From an uncultured Lachnospiraceae bacterium (GTDB lineage: Bacteria > Bacillota > Clostridia > Lachnospirales > Lachnospiraceae), in the NCBI GenBank assembly GCA_910585345.1, contig CAJUDS010000003.1, positions 1 to 64,000 of the forward strand: 64,000 nucleotides of DNA. The letters are read 5' to 3'. Both the position numbers and the translations under genes were made by a program. The notes under the pieces are model-generated. The model searched no databases. It was not told the origin of the DNA and worked only from the letters and a program-made list of their open reading frames with translations. Below are positions 62,281 through 64,000 of the stretch, one piece after another (position 1 is the stretch's first letter; every line of letters begins with the position of its first letter).

Positions 62281-63267
62281 TTATATAGAAGAAACACTGC
62301 CTTTTCTTTCATATTGGTTTCCGTGCCCCTGTATAATCATATCCCGCATTATAAAATTTATGAGTATCTCCATCGTTTCCTGCAGACTCATATCTTTCCC
62401 GGCAGCCGATGCGTTTATTTTTTCATAAAGCTGCTGCAGTGTAAACGGACGCTCCCCCATCTGTTCCCATACCAGCCTTTCCTTTTCTTCCATCCCGCAG
62501 GAAAAAAGACCGCAAGTCTCTTCTGTGCAGAGTTTTTCCGCCTCTCCTGCGCTCCCGAGCTGGCACAGGCCATCCTCTGACGCTTTTAGTCCCCTGTCAG
62601 ACGCCTCCCATGCCCCGTGCTTTCTATACAAAGCTTCCACGACATCATGCGGAGACAAAGCTGCACCCGCCCCTTGACAGAGCAGTCGGTTGCAGCCGCA
62701 GCTCAGTGCATCGGTAACGCGCCCCGGCAGTACGTATACGTCTTTTCCCTGCTCGAGCGCAAAGTCCACAGTGATAAGCGTACCGCTCTTTTCCTTTGCC
62801 TCAATGACAAGAATCACATCGGCCAGAGCGCTGATAATCCGGTTTCTCCACGGGAAATGTACCGGCAGCGGCGGTGTTCCCGCCGGATACTCCGATAAAA
62901 CACCGCCTTGTTCCAGAAGCCGTTCATACAAGTCTCTGTTGTCTCTTGGATAGCAGACATCCGTACCGCTGCCGAGTACGCCGAAACTTTTACCCCCGGC
63001 GGCCAGCGCTGCCCGTTGCGCGATACCGTCCACGCCAAGCGCCATACCGCTGATCACCTGCACCCCCGCCGCTGCCAGCTCTCCCGCAAACCACTGCGCC
63101 ATTTCTCTCCCATAAGAACTGCACCTCCTTGCGCCTATCACAGCAGCGCAGGGCAATCTCTCATCCGGCAGACACCCTCTGATATAAATACGCTCCGGCG
63201 CATGAGCGATACAACGCAGCGCCCGGGGATAACCGCTGTCCGATCTGTCAACATACCACTCTTTCAC
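62281..63267 (-). CDS. dprA: DNA-processing protein DprA
   Basis: A 328-aa protein with the Rossmann-like DprA domain (YIRGCLPDERLPCAAVIGAR, then VISGMALGVDGIAQRAAL, GVLGSGTDVCYPRDNRDLY, SEYPAGTPP, FPWRNRIISALAD) that loads RecA on incoming single-stranded DNA. A C-terminal winged-helix-like region is also seen (FTLQQLYEKI). The start is taken as GTG 63267 with GGGGAG upstream, 4 bp after comM. A longer frame to 63372 only overlaps comM. Confidence 0.93.
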   Translation of the reverse strand: MKEWYVDRSDSGYPRALRCIAHAPERIYIRGCLPDERLPCAAVIGARRCSSYGREMAQWFAGELAAAGVQVISGMALGVDGIAQRAALAAGGKSFGVLGSGTDVCYPRDNRDLYERLLEQGGVLSEYPAGTPPLPVHFPWRNRIISALADVILVIEAKEKSGTLITVDFALEQGKDVYVLPGRVTDALSCGCNRLLCQGAGAALSPHDVVEALYRKHGAWEASDRGLKASEDGLCQLGSAGEAEKLCTEETCGLFSCGMEEKERLVWEQMGERPFTLQQLYEKINASAAGKDMSLQETMEILINFIMRDMIIQGHGNQYERKGSVSSI

Positions 63268-63271
63268 CTCT

Positions 63272-64000
63272 TCACACTCCCCTTTCCCAATATGCGTGGG
63301 CTGCCGTCCGGTAATACACCGCCTCATTGACATGAAGCGCGCCGATCTTTTCTTTCCCCGCGAGATCTGCAATGGTACGGGCTGTCCGTAAAACCTTATG
63401 ATAAGCTCTGATACTCATGGAAAACACTTGTACCGCCCGGTGCAGCAGCCGCTGCGCCTCCCTGTCAGGCACGCAAAAAGCCTCTATCTCGCCAACACCC
63501 ATCTCGCCGTTGAAACGTATCCCGCTGCCGTTAAACCGTTCCTCCTGTATCCTTCTTGCCTGCAGGATGCGATTCCGTATGGAAACGCTGTTTTCCCCTT
63601 TTTCCTTACCCGACAATTTCCCAATGTCCATTGCGGCCATTTCCACGCACAGATCGATCCGGTCCAGAATCGGCCCCGAAACATGGGAAAGATACCTGCG
63701 TATTTCCGGCTGGCTGCATCTGCACCTTTTCTCGTCCGGATAATACCCACAGGGACAGGGATTCATGGCAGCCGCCAAAATAAAATCCGCCGGGTATGAA
63801 ATATTGCCATAAGCTCTGGCAATCTGCACTCTGCGCTCTTCCAGCGGCTGCCGCAGCATATCGAGTATATTTCTTTTAAATTCCGGCAGTTCATCCAAAA
63901 ACAGTACACCTCTATGGGCAAGACTGACTGCTCCCGGCGCAGGAATCCTGCCGCCGCCAATCAAAGAGCAACCCGTAGCCGTATGATGCGGCGCCAGAAA
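63272..64000 (-). CDS. comM: YifB/ComM family Mg-chelatase-like AAA ATPase, partial
   Basis: Only the C-terminal about 242 codons are in the window; the gene continues beyond base 64,000. Seen are HHTATG, LIGGGRIPAPGAVSLAHRG, the Walker B GVLFLDELPEF, a zinc-finger region (CPCGYYPDEKRCRCS), the sensor/arginine-finger segment SGPILDRIDLCVEM, and the C-terminal domain YHKVLRTARTIADL. Members are helicases promoting branch migration during transformation. It is co-transcribed with dprA. Confidence 0.93.
   Translation of the reverse strand, partial: FLAPHHTATGCSLIGGGRIPAPGAVSLAHRGVLFLDELPEFKRNILDMLRQPLEERRVQIARAYGNISYPADFILAAAMNPCPCGYYPDEKRCRCSQPEIRRYLSHVSGPILDRIDLCVEMAAMDIGKLSGKEKGENSVSIRNRILQARRIQEERFNGSGIRFNGEMGVGEIEAFCVPDREAQRLLHRAVQVFSMSIRAYHKVLRTARTIADLAGKEKIGALHVNEAVYYRTAAHAYWERGV

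Overview
The window looks like a chromosomal segment of a motile, Gram-positive, anaerobic Clostridium relative, most likely Lachnospiraceae (Bacillota). The evidence is a CodY-headed fla/che operon in the Bacillus-type order running into rpsB-tsf, a FliY (CheC-like plus FliN) switch protein, CheC and CheD, AGGAGG-type ribosome sites and many gene families typical of gut Clostridia. The taxonomic call is inference; there is no rRNA or tRNA in the window.

Region 1 (about 1-17,600) is accessory. It holds a decayed GyrI-like remnant and an SPL-type radical SAM gene, an HxlR regulator divergent from an NmrA-like reductase, a class-M-type sirtuin, a DUF134/NifX fusion with an Mrp ATPase, a DUF1349 protein and an MmcQ/YjbR protein. 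Next comes a three-gene operon (dynamin-like GTPase, membrane coiled-coil protein, double zinc-ribbon protein) behind a promoter with a palindromic operator, which is the best candidate for an undescribed system. Then follow an XRE regulator, a MITE-like palindrome, and a LysR-linked redox/hydrolase operon (lipoprotein, 87-aa protein, DUF3737, small ORF, alpha/beta hydrolase). Between that operon and its LysR gene lies a block of broken genes (FtsX-type permease, PaaK-like ligase, truncated Ntn-hydrolase lipoprotein).

Region 2 (about 17,650-20,900) is an AT-rich island directly downstream of tsf. It carries a VbhA-like antitoxin, a Fic toxin broken by one extra base, an unknown 238-aa protein and an AbiH protein broken by one missing base. 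It is bounded by two copies of a roughly 90-bp sequence that includes the tsf terminator. The distal copy is the 3' end of what looks like a large structured non-coding RNA.

Region 3 (20,893-60,063) is the core. Read on the minus strand it is codY, then flgB-flgC-fliE-fliF-fliG-fliH-fliI-fliJ-motE-fliK-flgD-flg-flgE-flbD-motA-motB-fliL-fliM-fliY-cheY-fliO-fliP-fliQ-fliR-flhB-flhA-flhF-flhG-ycgR-cheB-cheA-cheW-cheC-cheD-(90 aa)-fliA-fapA-(104 aa)-DUF6115-(MltG-like), then rpsB-tsf. The genes are tightly packed and many are translationally coupled. Together they build the basal body, export gate, hook, stator and switch, and supply chemotaxis signalling plus sigma-28. Flagellin, cheR and receptors are not in the window. 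The flagellar terminator overlaps the rpsB promoter.

Region 4 (60,127-64,000) holds topA, dprA and the 3' part of comM/yifB, preserving the dprA-topA-codY neighbourhood known from Bacillus but without trmFO, xerC/codV, hslV and hslU between topA and codY.
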